Positions 1-8,443 of a DNA stretch of 18,137 bases are shown here, one piece after another. A model generated the notes under the pieces. It worked only from the letters and a program-made list of their open reading frames with translations. It was not told where the DNA came from and did no database searches. Numbering within the stretch: position 1 is the first letter of the stretch; every line of letters begins with the position of its first letter. The position numbers and the translations under genes are program-made. The stretch is from an uncultured Oscillospiraceae bacterium. GTDB lineage: Bacteria; Bacillota; Clostridia; Oscillospirales; Oscillospiraceae. The DNA is taken from positions 1 to 18,137 of the forward strand of contig CAJUQS010000108.1 in assembly GCA_910588365.1 (NCBI GenBank). Reading direction: 5' to 3'.

Positions 1-127
1 CCGGCACTATCAAACCCTGTATAGTAACATGTTGTATTTCCGCTAGGAAAATATTCATCAATCAATGTTACTCCAGATGTATGTAGCACAGGTTGGCTTT
101 TTTGACACACAGCGGGACTGTCCGCGG
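1..127. other. AT-richer stretch at window edge, no gene seen
   Basis: This is the region downstream of the minus-strand exchanger gene, which stops at 128-130 (TAG read on the minus strand). It is more AT-rich than its surroundings. An imperfect inverted repeat (GCGGGAC..GTCCGC, about 111-126) lies just past the stop, but it has no T-run, so I do not call it a terminator. No coding region can be supported. Confidence 0.4.
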
Positions 128-1093
128 CTATGTACGGCAGGTCAGAACGAGATAGGCCGCGTAGATGGCCAGCAGCGCCACGCCCTGCCACCGCCGGAAC
201 CGGGCGGCGGCCATGGCGGGCAGGAGCGCCACACAGCCCGCCAGCAGGCAGGCGGGCAGATCCAGCCGGGCGGAAGCCGCCGATACCGGCAGGGCCTTGC
301 CGGCGGCCAGGGCGCTCATGGGCAGAATGAGGGTCAGATCCAGAATGTTCGCCCCCAGGATGTTGCCAACGGACAGGGCGGACTGCCGTTTCGCCACGGC
401 AGTGACCGTGGTGACCAGCTCCGGCAGGGAGGTTCCCACCGCCACGATGGTCACGCCGACGACCCGCTCGGATACGCCGACCAGCCGCGCCAGGGCGCTG
501 CCGCTGTCCACCAGCAGGTCCGCCCCCAGCACCACGGCGGCCGCGCCGGCGGTGAACTTGGCGCAGTAAAAGAGGATCTCACGTTTTCGGGGCGGCCCGG
601 AGAACAGGCCGAAGCCGCCCGCGCCCCCGTAGCGCATGGAGCGCCGGGCGCATCGCACGTTCTCAAAGAGAAACGCCCCGAAAATCCCCAGCAGCAGGAG
701 GGAGGGCCGCAGTCCCACCGCGCCCCGGCCGCCGGCCCACGCCACGATGCCGGCGGCGGCCAGCATCAGGGCCGACTTCAGCAGGTAGTCCCCCCGCAGG
801 ATGGCGACGGGCATACACAGCACGGAGAGAGCCATAATCAGGCCGATGTTCGCTGTCACGCTGCCTGCGGCGTTGCCCACCGCCATGTCCACCTTCCCCT
901 GGGCCGCCGCCATCAGGGAGACCAGCATCTCCGGCAGGGTGGTGGCCAGACTGACGATGGTGGCGCCCACAATCAGCTTTGGAACGCCGCTGACCTCCGC
1001 AATCCAGGAGGCGGCGTCCACAAAATAGTCCCCGCCCTTGACGATCAAAATGATGCCGGCCAGAAAAATAGCCAGCATGAGAGCAAGCCCCAT
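128..1093 (-). CDS. Na+/Ca2+ exchanger-family antiporter (CaCA, YrbG-like)
   Basis: This 321-residue integral membrane protein belongs to the Ca2+:cation antiporter family, whose members exchange Ca2+ for Na+, H+ or K+ across the cytoplasmic membrane. Two inversely related halves are visible. Each carries an alpha-repeat: residues about 43-59 contain ATIVSLATTLPEM and residues about 213-229 contain VTIVAVGTSLPEL, with the conserved acidic residue E55 and E225. Each is followed by a GN-type motif (GNAAGSVTANI at 73-83, GNILGANILDL at 243-253). The first GN motif is divergent (GSV instead of the usual GSN). About ten hydrophobic segments fit the family, and the length is typical. The ATG at 1093 is preceded by a purine-rich stretch (AAGGATGTGGAGAA). 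The nearest GGAG lies very close to the ATG, so the start is probable rather than certain. The true substrate is unknown. The upstream neighbour is a decayed permease fragment. Confidence 0.85.
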   Translation of the reverse strand: MGLALMLAIFLAGIILIVKGGDYFVDAASWIAEVSGVPKLIVGATIVSLATTLPEMLVSLMAAAQGKVDMAVGNAAGSVTANIGLIMALSVLCMPVAILRGDYLLKSALMLAAAGIVAWAGGRGAVGLRPSLLLLGIFGAFLFENVRCARRSMRYGGAGGFGLFSGPPRKREILFYCAKFTAGAAAVVLGADLLVDSGSALARLVGVSERVVGVTIVAVGTSLPELVTTVTAVAKRQSALSVGNILGANILDLTLILPMSALAAGKALPVSAASARLDLPACLLAGCVALLPAMAAARFRRWQGVALLAIYAAYLVLTCRT

Positions 1094-1197
1094 TTCTCCA
1101 CATCCTTTCCCGTTTCACAACAGACACGCTTGTCTCCTAACAGTAGCACGTCCTCCGGGAAAACCTGCGCCCATTTTGTCGCCGGGGGAAAAAATGC

Positions 1198-1364
1198 TGA
1201 GGGGAGGCGGACGCCGCAGATGGCGCAGAGGATCATCAGCGGCGTCAGGCTGCCCACGAACATGGCCAGTTCGTGCTGGAGTCCCGGGGGGGGATCAACT
1301 GCTGGAGCGGAAGCATTCCCTTGAATTCGCAGGGGCTGGCGCGGGCTGCTGTATTTTTCTTCAT
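1198..1364 (-). pseudogene. 5' remnant of an NCS2 (xanthine/uracil) permease, frameshifted
   Basis: On the minus strand an ATG at 1364-1362 follows a strong ribosome site (GGAGGA at 1376-1371) and begins MKKNTAARASPCEFKGMLPL. After LQQLIPP this frame is lost at a run of eight C (1293-1286). In the shifted frame the sequence continues GLQHELAMFVGSLTPLMI, then a hydrophobic stretch ending near 1198. The LQH-x-LAMFVG-x-LTP pattern is the first-helix signature of nucleobase:cation symporter-2 proteins. One extra C would restore a single frame. Similarity stops near 1198, and the remaining 400 or so residues of such a permease are absent: the exchanger gene begins about 100 bp further on. I therefore call it a 5' fragment left after a deletion. 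The alternative is chance hydrophobic coding. The signature rests on recall of the family, not an alignment. Confidence 0.55.
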
Positions 1365-1752
1365 GACGCTTCCTCCGATTTGTCCTGTTCCGGCCGCGGC
1401 AGTCACGCGGCGGAAACCGTGATATGGTCCAATACACCAGAAAGGGCTTGTAAAAACTATTCATATTTTCACTGATTCCTTTGGGATGTTTTGGCTGTTT
1501 TGCCCCGGAGGGACGGCTTGCCCCGGATTTCACAGCCCCTGCGGTGCCGCGCCGGCCGGGCCGGAAGCGGAAAAGTATGCGGTATACAGTGGATATATCC
1601 CAATTCCAATGCCCATATATGGGGGTGTCCGGCCTTCCTCGCCGCCGGCTTCTGAGCTGGATTTGGTAAAATTCCGGTAAATTGCACAAGAGACGGCGGA
1701 AAGAGAGGATGGAATTCATGAAAACTTTGCATTGCATAAAAAAACGCGTTGA
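1365..1752. other. Gene-poor intergenic stretch upstream of argG
   Basis: I see no convincing gene here on either strand. Long open frames cross it, but they have no family resemblance and no ribosome site. It contains three short perfect palindromes (GTATAC 1582-1587, GGATATATCC 1591-1600, CCCATATATGGG 1612-1623) whose centres are 11 and 22 bp apart. It also has ATTCAT half-sites at 1459-1464 and 1714-1719 that resemble half of an arginine box. The first part (1365-1500) would be the leader of the decayed permease gene on the minus strand. No riboswitch was recognised. Confidence 0.4.
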
Positions 1753-1768
1753 TATAATATATATTCAT
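1732..1768 (+). promoter_or_regulatory. Probable argG promoter with possible ArgR half-site
   Basis: A perfect sigma-A -10 hexamer, TATAAT, lies at 1753-1758. The -35 region is weak: ATTGCA at 1731-1736 gives 16-bp spacing and TTGCAT at 1732-1737 gives 15. An ATTCAT at 1763-1768 overlaps the expected transcription start and matches half of the TGAAT-N4-ATTCA arginine box; the left half is not conserved. The leader would be only about 45 nt, so attenuation is unlikely. Repression by an ArgR encoded elsewhere is an inference. Confidence 0.5.
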
Positions 1769-1808
1769 AAATCGATCCCATATTTTTACCTGACGGAGGG
1801 GCTTCATT

Positions 1809-3029
<1,221 letters not shown>

Positions 3030-3037
3030 TATATTTC

Positions 3038-3058
3038 ACCGGGGGCTCCGCCCCCGGT
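3038..3058. terminator. GC-rich hairpin after argG
   Basis: A perfect 9-bp stem (ACCGGGGGC / GCCCCCGGT) with a TCC loop begins 9 bp after the argG stop. It is followed by ACCCCTTTTACG rather than a clean T-run, so it may only attenuate or stabilise the 3' end. Stems of this kind are also common at the edge of the repeat that follows. Confidence 0.45.
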
Positions 3059-3080
3059 ACCCCTTTTACGGGGGGATACT

Positions 3081-3518
3081 GTTACTTTTTGCTCGTGCAA
3101 AAAGTAACCAAAAACACGCCCAGGGGCTTCGCCCCTTGGGAATCCCCAATGATTTGTTTATTTGCGCTCCGGCCGAACTGGTTTGATTCTGCCGGTGGTG
3201 CTTACCCTTCGTCTGCCGGACTTCTGCGTCTACCCACGGGTCCTGACGGAGGCCCCTGCTGTGGCACATTGGTGCATTTTTGCGGGGCAGAGGTTCGGAG
3301 GGCCCCTTTGCAGGCTCTGTCCTTTTAAGAGGCCGGCAGGCGGAGTTGGATGAGAGCCAGTCCACTGGATCAGAACCCCGTAGGATATTCTTGTTCACGG
3401 GGTAGCGCAGCTCTTCATTTGCAGAGCGTGTCCGAAAAACCCCCGTTTATTTTGGGGTTCTTAGGGGCTTGCCCCTAAGCGGGCTTTTGGTTACTTTTCC
3501 CCCGCGGGAAAAGTAACC
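3081..3518. repeat. Composite palindromic element R1 between argG and argH
   Basis: About 438 bp are bounded by two outer hairpins (3081-3108: GTTACTTTTTGC arm, TCGT loop; 3489-3518: GGTTACTTTTCCC arm, CCGC loop). Directly inside each outer hairpin the 11-mer AGTAACCAAAA occurs in inverted orientation (3103-3113 and 3485-3495 complement). A second hairpin with a GGGGC/GCCCC core follows on each side (3119-3140 and 3460-3479). The ends are therefore an inverted pair of about 60 bp. The interior has further short stems (for example ACCCCGT..ACGGGGT, about 3377-3405) but no supported gene. The layout resembles a non-autonomous MITE-like or REP-like element. No transposase and no clear target-site duplication were seen. 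Confidence 0.6.
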
Positions 3519-3587
3519 CCGGGGTCCGGGGCCGGGCAGGTCCCGGGCTGACATCAAGAAACAACCTGGAAACGAGGAAAAAAATCT

Positions 3588-5015
3588 ATGAAACTTTGGG
3601 GCGGGCGTTTCCGCAAGGAGACCGACAGCTTAGTCAACGACTTCAACGCCTCCATCCATTTTGACTCCCGCCTCTATCGGGAGGATATCGAGGGCAGCAT
3701 GGCCCACGCCCGGATGCTGGCGGACTGCGGCATCATCTCCCAGGCCGACCGGGAGCAGATCCAGCGGGGCCTGGAGGGCATTCTGGCGGACATTGAGGCC
3801 GGAGCGGTGGAGTTCACCGCCGATAACGAGGACATCCACATGAACGTGGAGAGCCTTCTCACGGCGCGCATCGGCGAGGCGGGCAAGCGCCTGCACACCG
3901 CCCGCAGCCGCAACGACCAGGTGGCCGTGGACCTGCGGCTCTATGTCCGCCGGGAGATCGGGGAGATCATGGCCCAGATCCTGGACCTCCAGCAGGCCGT
4001 CGCGGATCAGGCCAGACAGCACCAGAATACGGTCATGCCCGGTTACACCCACCTCCAGCGGGCCCAGCCCATCTCCTTCGCCCAGCATCTGCTGGCCTAC
4101 GGGGAGCAGCTGCGGCGGGACGTGACCCGGCTGGCCGACTGCAGGGCGCGGCTGAACGTCTGCCCTCTGGGCAGCGGGGCTCTGGCGGGTACCACTTACC
4201 CCATCGACCGGTTTGAGACGGCGAGGCTCCTGGGCTTCGACGGCCCCTGCTCCAATAGCCTGGACGGGGTCAGCGACCGGGATTACGCCCTGGAGCTTCT
4301 CGGCGATCTCTCCATTTTGATGATGCACCTGAGCCGCTTCGCCGAGGAGATCATCCTCTGGTGCAGCTGGGAATTCAAGTTCATTGAGCTGGACGACGCC
4401 TACTCCACCGGCTCCTCCATCATGCCTCAGAAGAAGAATCCCGACGTGGCGGAGCTGGTCCGGGGCAAGACCGGCCGGGTGTACGGCAGCCTCATGGGCC
4501 TGCTGACCGCCATGAAGGGTCTGCCCCTGGCCTACAACAAGGACATGCAGGAGGACAAGGAGCCGGTCTTTGACGCCATCGACACGGTGAAGATGTGCCT
4601 GCCTGTCTTTACGGGGATGATCGCCACCATGCGGGTGCTGCCGGAGAACATGCGCCGGGCTGCCGGCGGCGGGTTCATCAACGCCACCGACTGCGCCGAC
4701 TACCTGACAAAGAAGGGAATGCCCTTCCGGGACGCCTATACCACCGTGGGTAATCTGGTCTACTACTGCACCCAGAACGGCAAGCTCCTGGAGGAGCTGA
4801 GCCCGGAGGAGCTGAAAAACATCTCCCCCCTCTTTGGGGAGGACGTGTATGAGGCGTTGAGCCTGGAGACCTGCATGGGCCAGCGCAGGAGCCGCGGCGG
4901 CCCCGCCGTGGAGGAGACCAGCCGGCAGATTGAGGAGCTGGAGCAGTTTATCAGCGAGTACCGGGGGAAAACGACGAAGATTATCGGCGGGAGCCGGGCG
5001 GAGGTGTGCGGATGA
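3588..5015 (+). CDS. argH: Argininosuccinate lyase
   Basis: ArgH splits argininosuccinate into arginine and fumarate, the last step of the pathway. At 475 residues it is slightly longer than the usual 455-465. The N-terminal MKLWGGRF motif is typical of the family. TARSRNDQV at 105-112 and GYTHLQRAQP at 152-161 carry conserved active-site residues, with His155 the expected base/acid region. The superfamily signature GSSIMPQKKNPD is at 275-286, on the flexible loop that holds the catalytic serine. The ribosome site is weak (GAGG about 13 nt upstream of the ATG). The stop overlaps the argC start as ATGA (5012-5015), so ArgH and ArgC are probably translationally coupled. Confidence 0.98.
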   Translation: MKLWGGRFRKETDSLVNDFNASIHFDSRLYREDIEGSMAHARMLADCGIISQADREQIQRGLEGILADIEAGAVEFTADNEDIHMNVESLLTARIGEAGKRLHTARSRNDQVAVDLRLYVRREIGEIMAQILDLQQAVADQARQHQNTVMPGYTHLQRAQPISFAQHLLAYGEQLRRDVTRLADCRARLNVCPLGSGALAGTTYPIDRFETARLLGFDGPCSNSLDGVSDRDYALELLGDLSILMMHLSRFAEEIILWCSWEFKFIELDDAYSTGSSIMPQKKNPDVAELVRGKTGRVYGSLMGLLTAMKGLPLAYNKDMQEDKEPVFDAIDTVKMCLPVFTGMIATMRVLPENMRRAAGGGFINATDCADYLTKKGMPFRDAYTTVGNLVYYCTQNGKLLEELSPEELKNISPLFGEDVYEALSLETCMGQRRSRGGPAVEETSRQIEELEQFISEYRGKTTKIIGGSRAEVCG

Positions 5016-5959
5016 GCAAACCGAAGATTTATATTGACGGCCAGGAGGGCACCACCGGCCTCCAGATCTACGACCGCCTGGCCAAGCGGGAGGACATCCA
5101 GCTGCTGCGCATCGACGAGGCCAGACGCAAGGACACGGAGGAGCGGAGGAAGCTGCTCAACGAGGCGGATCTTGCCTTCCTCTGCCTGCCGGACGCGGCC
5201 GCGGTGGAGGCGGCGGCGCTGGTGGAGAACCCGGAAACCCGGATCATTGACGCCTCCACCGCCCACCGCACGACCCCGGGATGGGTCTACGGCTTCCCGG
5301 AGCTGGGGGCGGATCAGCGATCGGCCATCCGGACGGCCAAACGGGTGGCAAACCCCGGCTGCTACGCCACCGGGTTCATCGCCCTTATTGCGCCCCTGGT
5401 GAGGCGGGGCCTGCTGGCGCCGGACGCGCCCCTGGTGTGCCATGCCCTCTCCGGCTACACCGGCGGCGGGAAGAAGATGATCGCCGTCTATGAGGCTCAG
5501 GAGCGGGAGCCGGAGCTGGTGAGCCCCCGGCACTACGCGGTCCAGCTCTCCCACAAGCACATCCCGGAGATGGCCGCCGTCTGCGGCCTCACCCGCAGGC
5601 CCATTTTCACCCCCATTATCTGCGATTTCCCCCAGGGCATGGTGGTGACGGTGCCGCTGTATTTCGACATGCTGGACGGCGCCCAGTCCCTGGAGAGCCT
5701 GCGGGCCCTGTACAATGATTTCTACGCCGGGTCCCGCTATGTGACGGTCCGCCCCCCCGAGGCCCCTGCCTGCGGGTTCATCGGGTCCAACAACCTGGAG
5801 AATACCAACGACCTGCAAATTTTCGTCTGCGGCAATGAGGAGCAGGTCATGCTGGCCGCCCGCCTGGACAACCTGGGCAAGGGAGCCTCCGGCGCGGCGG
5901 TGCAGAACATGAATATCATGCTGGGCTTTGACGAGGAGACGGGCCTTACTTTTTCTTGA
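5012..5959 (+). CDS. argC: N-acetyl-gamma-glutamyl-phosphate reductase (short type)
   Basis: ArgC reduces N-acetylglutamyl phosphate with NADPH to the semialdehyde, the third step towards ornithine. The 315 residues match the shorter ArgC class (about 310) rather than the 345-residue class. The NADP-binding motif DGQEGTTGLQ is at residues 9-18. The catalytic cysteine is C117 in NPGCYATG, and a conserved block LDNLGKGASGAAVQN lies near the C terminus. I chose ATG 5012 because GGAGG at 4999-5003 is well spaced from it and the ATGA overlap with argH is classic. A GTG 6 bp upstream would sit on the ribosome site. The stop codon TGA (5957-5959) lies inside the left hairpin of a palindromic repeat, so the last few residues (about LTFS) are encoded by repeat DNA. 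Confidence 0.96.
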   Translation: MSKPKIYIDGQEGTTGLQIYDRLAKREDIQLLRIDEARRKDTEERRKLLNEADLAFLCLPDAAAVEAAALVENPETRIIDASTAHRTTPGWVYGFPELGADQRSAIRTAKRVANPGCYATGFIALIAPLVRRGLLAPDAPLVCHALSGYTGGGKKMIAVYEAQEREPELVSPRHYAVQLSHKHIPEMAAVCGLTRRPIFTPIICDFPQGMVVTVPLYFDMLDGAQSLESLRALYNDFYAGSRYVTVRPPEAPACGFIGSNNLENTNDLQIFVCGNEEQVMLAARLDNLGKGASGAAVQNMNIMLGFDEETGLTFS

Positions 5960-6113
5960 AAGAAAAAGTAAGCAAAAAGAACTTTTAGGCGAAACGCTGT
6001 TTCGCCTGTAATCCTCCGGGGTGCGGCTGCTGAAGTTCCGGCAGAGACGGCGGCAAAACGGAGTTTTGCCGCAAAAAGTTTCTTTTGACTCTTTTCTTTT
6101 CAAAGAAAAGAGT
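5945..6113. repeat. Composite palindromic element R2 (argC-argJ)
   Basis: The left outer hairpin is a perfect 13-bp palindrome at 5945-5972 (CTTACTTTTTCTT arm, GA loop). The right outer hairpin is a perfect 12-bp one at 6088-6113 (ACTCTTTTCTTT arm, TC loop). Just inside, CAAAAAGAACTTTT on the left faces an inverted CAAAAGAAACTTTTT on the right. Two inner hairpins follow: 5987-6007 (AGGCGAAA arm) and 6051-6071 (CGGCAAAA arm). The same architecture recurs at 7378-7483 and 12257-12410. The element overlaps the 3' end of argC and ends 30 bp before the argJ start. In RNA it would fold strongly and could separate argC and argJ mRNA levels; that effect is inferred. Confidence 0.8.
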
Positions 6114-6143
6114 GAATACCGAAAGGTTATCAGGAGTAAAGCA

Positions 6144-7370
6144 ATGTGTCAGACGATCAACGGCGGCGTGTGCGCTGCCCAGGGGTTCCGGGCGGCGGGA
6201 CTCCACGTGGGTGTGAAGACCCACGCGACCTGGAAAAAGGATGTGGCACTGATTGTCTCCGACGTGCCCTGCACGGCGGCGGCCATGTTCACCAAGAACG
6301 TGGTGAAGGCGGCCCCCATCCATGTGACCCGGGACCATCTGGCCAAGGGAAGCGTCCGGGCTGTCATCGCCAACAGCGGCAACGCCAACGCCTGCGCCCC
6401 CCAGGGGGAGGAGAACGCGGAGCGGATGTGCGCCGCGGCCGCCAAGGCCATCGGCTGTGCGCCGGAGGAGGTGCTGGTGGCCTCCACCGGCGTCATCGGC
6501 CAGACGCTGAACGTAAAGGTCATTGAGGACGGTGTGCCGGAGCTGTATGGCCTGCTGGAGCGGAGCGATGAGGCCAGCGATGCCGCCGCCCACGCCATCA
6601 TGACCACCGACACGGTGAAAAAAGAGGTGGCTGTGGAGGCCACTGTCGGCGGCAAAACCGTCCATATCGGCGGCATCGCCAAGGGCAGCGGCATGATCCA
6701 CCCCAATATGGGCACCATGCTCTGCTTCATCACCACCGACTGCGCCATTTCCCAGGAAATGCTCCAGGAGGCCCTGGGGGAGGTGGTGCGCACCACCTTC
6801 AACCGCATCAGCGTGGACGGGGACACCTCCACCAACGATACCTGCTGCGTCCTGGCCAACGGCCTGGCGGGCAACCCGGAGATCAGCGAAAAGAATGAGA
6901 GCTACGTGGACTTCCTCCTGAAGCTCCACGAGGTCTGCTACCATCTGGCCCGGTCCATGGCCAAAGACGGCGAGGGTGCCAAGCACCTCATCACCTGCAC
7001 CGTCCGGGGCGCCGCCACCGAGGAGCAGGCGGAGTCCATATCGAAATCCATCATCTCCTCCACCCTCACCAAGGCCGCCATCTTCGGCTGTGACGCCAAC
7101 TGGGGCCGGGTGCTGTGCGCCATGGGCTACTCCGGGGAGAAGTTCGACCCGGAGCGGGTGGACGTGGCATTTGCCTCCGAGGCCGGGGAGATCCTGGTCT
7201 GCAAGGCCGGGCGGGGCCTGGACTTTGACGAGGCGCTGGCAAAGAAGATCCTCACCGAGGACGAGGTGGACATTGATGTCACCATGGCCGAGGGGGATGA
7301 GTCCTGCACCTGCTGGGGCTGTGACATCACCTACGACTATATCAAGATCAACGGCGACTACCGGACATAA
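6144..7370 (+). CDS. argJ: Bifunctional ornithine acetyltransferase / N-acetylglutamate synthase
   Basis: ArgJ moves the acetyl group from N-acetylornithine to glutamate, which recycles acetyl in the cyclic pathway. Bifunctional forms can also use acetyl-CoA. The 408 residues are typical. The protein is expected to self-cleave before a threonine in KGSGMIHPNMGTML: the nucleophile is Thr191 (block 180-193), giving alpha and beta chains. The residue before it is Gly190, where Ala is usual, an exchange that should still be compatible with cleavage. The C terminus YIKINGDYRT is the family's typical ending. The ATG at 6144 was chosen because CAGGAG sits 7 nt upstream and homology begins there; an in-frame extension to 6021 would be encoded by repeat R2. 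Whether the enzyme is bifunctional or only a transferase cannot be told from sequence. No argA or argE is in the window. Confidence 0.96.
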   Translation: MCQTINGGVCAAQGFRAAGLHVGVKTHATWKKDVALIVSDVPCTAAAMFTKNVVKAAPIHVTRDHLAKGSVRAVIANSGNANACAPQGEENAERMCAAAAKAIGCAPEEVLVASTGVIGQTLNVKVIEDGVPELYGLLERSDEASDAAAHAIMTTDTVKKEVAVEATVGGKTVHIGGIAKGSGMIHPNMGTMLCFITTDCAISQEMLQEALGEVVRTTFNRISVDGDTSTNDTCCVLANGLAGNPEISEKNESYVDFLLKLHEVCYHLARSMAKDGEGAKHLITCTVRGAATEEQAESISKSIISSTLTKAAIFGCDANWGRVLCAMGYSGEKFDPERVDVAFASEAGEILVCKAGRGLDFDEALAKKILTEDEVDIDVTMAEGDESCTCWGCDITYDYIKINGDYRT

Positions 7371-7377
7371 GTCGTCC

Positions 7378-7483
7378 ATCCTTTTCCTGAAAGAAAAGGA
7401 TCAAAAGAACTTTATTGAAAAAGTGAAACAAAGTTTCGCGCAAGGGTTCTTTTTTGATTCTTTTTTTTTCAAGAAAAAAGAAT
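7378..7483. repeat. Composite palindromic element R3 (argJ-argB)
   Basis: This is the shortest copy of the family, about 106 bp. The left outer hairpin is at 7378-7401 (ATCCTTTTCCT / AAGAAAAGGAT, one mismatch). The right outer hairpin is at 7457-7483 (ATTCTTTTTTTTT / AAGAAAAAAGAAT). Between them are CAAAAGAACTTT on the left, an inverted form (GGTTCTTTTTTG) on the right, and an inner GAAAC..GTTTC stem. It starts 7 bp after the argJ stop and ends 18 bp before the argB start. Confidence 0.78.
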
Positions 7484-7501
7484 GTACGCCGGGAGGACAG
7501 T

Positions 7502-8365
7502 ATGGAATTATCACACAGCGGCAGGGCCCAGGTCCTGGTGGAGGCTCTGCCCTACATCCAGCGGTACTATGGAAAGACTGTGGTCATCAAATACGGCGGC
7601 AACGCCATGATCAGCGACGAGCTGCGCAAGGCGGTCATCAGCGACATCATTCTCCTGCGGCTGGTGGGCATCCATGTGGTGGTGGTCCACGGCGGCGGGC
7701 CGGAGATCAACGAGCTGCTGAAGAAGACCGGCAAGGAGAGCCGGTTCGTCAACGGCCTGCGCTACACGGACGAGGAAACCATGGACGTGGTGCAGATGGT
7801 CCTGTGCGGCAAGGTCAACAAGAATCTGGTGGCTACCCTCAACCGGGCGGGCGGGCAGGCCGTGGGCCTGTGCGGCCTGGACGGCGGGATGCTGCAGGCG
7901 GTGCGCCGCCGGGAGGAGGGCGTGGACTACGGCCTGGTGGGCGACATCACCAGGGTGGAGCCCAAGGTTATCCAGGACGCCATTCAGGATGATTTTATTC
8001 CGGTTATCTCCACCGTCGCCCAGGGCATGGACGCGGAGACCAGCTACAACGTCAACGCCGACACCGCCGCCGCCCAAATTGCCGTGGCGGTGGGGGCGGA
8101 GAAGCTGATTCTGCTCACTGATATCCGGGGCCTGCTCCGGGATAAGAACGACGAGGACACGCTGATCTCGCAGGTCCGGGTCCATGAGGTGCCCGAGCTG
8201 GTTCAGCAGGGGATTATCTCCGGGGGCATGATTCCCAAGGTGGCGTGCTGTGCGGACGCCATTGAGAACGGCGTCCGGCGGACCCATATTCTGGACGGGC
8301 GGATCCCCCACTCCATCCTCATTGAAGTGCTCTCCCACGCGGGAATCGGCACGATGATCTGGTAG
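7502..8365 (+). CDS. argB: Acetylglutamate kinase
   Basis: ArgB phosphorylates N-acetylglutamate with ATP, usually the arginine-controlled step in organisms with the cyclic (ArgJ) pathway. The 287 residues show the amino-acid kinase fold landmarks: VIKYGGNAM at 28-36 with Lys30, VVHGGGPEIN at 61-70, RFVNGLRYTD at 81-90 (N-acetylglutamate binding), YNVNADTAA at 182-190 and SGGMIPK at 240-246. A short N-terminal extension before the first strand and the C-terminal GIGTMIW ending resemble arginine-inhibited hexameric forms, which is an inference. ATG 7502 follows GGGAGG at 7491-7496. The open frame extends upstream into repeat R3, but that part has no ribosome site. Confidence 0.97.
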   Translation: MELSHSGRAQVLVEALPYIQRYYGKTVVIKYGGNAMISDELRKAVISDIILLRLVGIHVVVVHGGGPEINELLKKTGKESRFVNGLRYTDEETMDVVQMVLCGKVNKNLVATLNRAGGQAVGLCGLDGGMLQAVRRREEGVDYGLVGDITRVEPKVIQDAIQDDFIPVISTVAQGMDAETSYNVNADTAAAQIAVAVGAEKLILLTDIRGLLRDKNDEDTLISQVRVHEVPELVQQGIISGGMIPKVACCADAIENGVRRTHILDGRIPHSILIEVLSHAGIGTMIW

Positions 8366-8443
8366 GAGGGCCCTTCCGCCTGACCGCGGCGGGCAGAGGC
8401 GGACCCCGTCAACATCATATTTTGGCATGAGGAGCGCAAAACG

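Noticed and set aside
1045..1737. 230-codon minus-strand frame as an intact gene
   Set aside because: Only a short middle part resembles a permease first helix, and the upstream part is non-coding in character; a frameshifted remnant explains it better.
1744..1767. Full arginine box at the argG promoter
   Set aside because: TGATAT and ATTCA are too far apart for the TGAAT-N4-ATTCA arrangement, so only a half-site is claimed.
3399..3440. tRNA-like stretch (GGGGTAGCGCAGCTC... then GCAGAGCG) in the argG-argH gap
   Set aside because: It resembles a D-arm, but no acceptor stem, anticodon arm and T-arm could be assembled around it; it is more likely part of the structured repeat.
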